NCBI GenBank assembly: GCA_035552395.1
Contig: DASZLL010000123.1
Coordinates: 1-6,876, forward strand
DNA from: Bog-473 sp035552395
Lineage (GTDB): Bacteria; Actinomycetota; Acidimicrobiia; Acidimicrobiales; RAAP-2
Length of the DNA stretch: 6,876 bases
Reading direction: 5' to 3'
Under the pieces are notes generated by a model. It had not been told where the DNA came from. It worked only from the letters and a program-made list of their open reading frames with translations, and did no database searches. The position numbers were made by a program, and so were the translations under genes. Positions 6,441-6,876 of the stretch are shown in pieces (the first letter of the stretch is position 1; each line of letters begins with the position of its first letter).

Positions 6441-6876
6441 TCAGGCCGGTTCAACGTCACACTCCAGCACGATGATCTCCTTGGTCGGGTGGCCGACCTC
6501 GGGCATCGTTTCTCCGGAAAGGCGGAGACCCATGCTGCGGTAGGCCGCCAGGGCCGGAGCGTTGTCGTCCCGAACGCCAAGGCTCAAGATGGTTGCCCCC
6601 TCCGAGGCCGCCCACTCCTTCACTCGTGCCACCAGTCGGCCGGCGAGCCCAGTTCGGCGGTGCGACGGCGCAACCCACATACCGACCAACTCGCGCCGCG
6701 TCGGGTCGCCCGACCTGTCGAGCCCCACGGCTACGCCGACCAGCCCGTCGTCCTCGGCCACGAACCAGCGACCGGTGGTCGCAACGTCTCTCCACTTCGC
6801 CTCGTCGTACGACGCTTCCCGGTCAAAGGTGGACGTGAACGCTTCCGGCGCGTCGCCCAGCGCACGGAGGCGAATG
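6441..6876 (-). CDS. GNAT-family N-acetyltransferase (N-terminus cut by window edge)
   Basis: Read on the minus strand, an open frame enters from the right edge and ends at TGA (6443-6441), giving 144 visible residues. The visible N-terminal part (LRALGDAPEAFTSTFDRE, then AKWRD) resembles the substrate-side helices of GNAT enzymes of the AlaP/AF type. The core has VAEDDGLVGVAVG (beta strands 2-3), then GMWVAPSHRRTGLAGRLV, whose R-x-x-G-x-A segment is the acetyl-CoA pyrophosphate loop. The C-terminal NAPALAAYRSMGL block is motif B. Internal GTG starts (for example at 6761) would remove conserved N-terminal structure, so the frame should be read through the edge. Members acetylate amines of small molecules, peptides or proteins; the substrate is not predictable. 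It is convergent with the lipid operon, separated by 136 nt, and probably unrelated to it. Confidence 0.88.
   Translation of the reverse strand, partial: IRLRALGDAPEAFTSTFDREASYDEAKWRDVATTGRWFVAEDDGLVGVAVGLDRSGDPTRRELVGMWVAPSHRRTGLAGRLVARVKEWAASEGATILSLGVRDDNAPALAAYRSMGLRLSGETMPEVGHPTKEIIVLECDVEPA

Noticed and set aside
6292..6543. Small plus-strand open frame spanning the convergent gap
   Set aside because: It overlaps the end of the acyltransferase and the antisense of the acetyltransferase, has no ribosome site or recognisable motif, and is probably chance.

Overview
This window is GC-rich DNA with short intergenic gaps, overlapping start and stop codons and strong G/C preference at third codon positions. 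It looks like actinobacterial chromosome. The gene set, the TetR-type regulator, the apparently leaderless divergent promoter and the tryptophan/arginine-rich tail of the acyltransferase all fit Actinobacteria. An Acidimicrobiia-like lineage is possible, but the sequence does not fix the taxon.

Layout: (1) bases 1-55, minus strand: the first codons of a TetR/AcrR-type regulator that runs off the left edge. (2) bases 56-101: a compact divergent promoter with a 12-bp inverted repeat and two copies of TGGTAGACA, probably the operator for the regulator. (3) bases 102-6304, plus strand: four tightly packed genes, very likely one operon. They are a fatty acyl-CoA reductase fused to a HAD-IB phosphatase-like domain (781 aa), a zinc-dependent medium-chain alcohol dehydrogenase (421 aa), a LarA-like (lactate racemase family, nickel-pincer-type) protein (529 aa) and a PlsC-type acyltransferase (332 aa). 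The junctions are a 7-nt gap, an ATGA overlap and a TGATG overlap. (4) bases 6305-6440: a short convergent intergenic region with an imperfect 18-bp direct repeat. (5) bases 6441-6876, minus strand: a GNAT acetyltransferase whose N-terminus runs off the right edge.

Working model (inference): the operon handles a lipid-like substrate. The reductase domain would turn an activated long-chain acyl group into aldehyde or alcohol, the alcohol dehydrogenase would interconvert alcohol and carbonyl forms, and the acyltransferase would load an acyl chain onto an acceptor. The HAD domain may remove a phosphate or may be a degenerate partner. The LarA-like protein is the surprise. It keeps the lysine and histidine expected to hold the nickel-pincer cofactor at the right spacing, but appears to have lost one of the two catalytic histidines and the arginine of the N-terminal DDxxRPxP motif. 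It could therefore catalyse a different reaction, perhaps on a hydroxylated lipid intermediate. No LarB, LarC or LarE cofactor-making genes are in the window.
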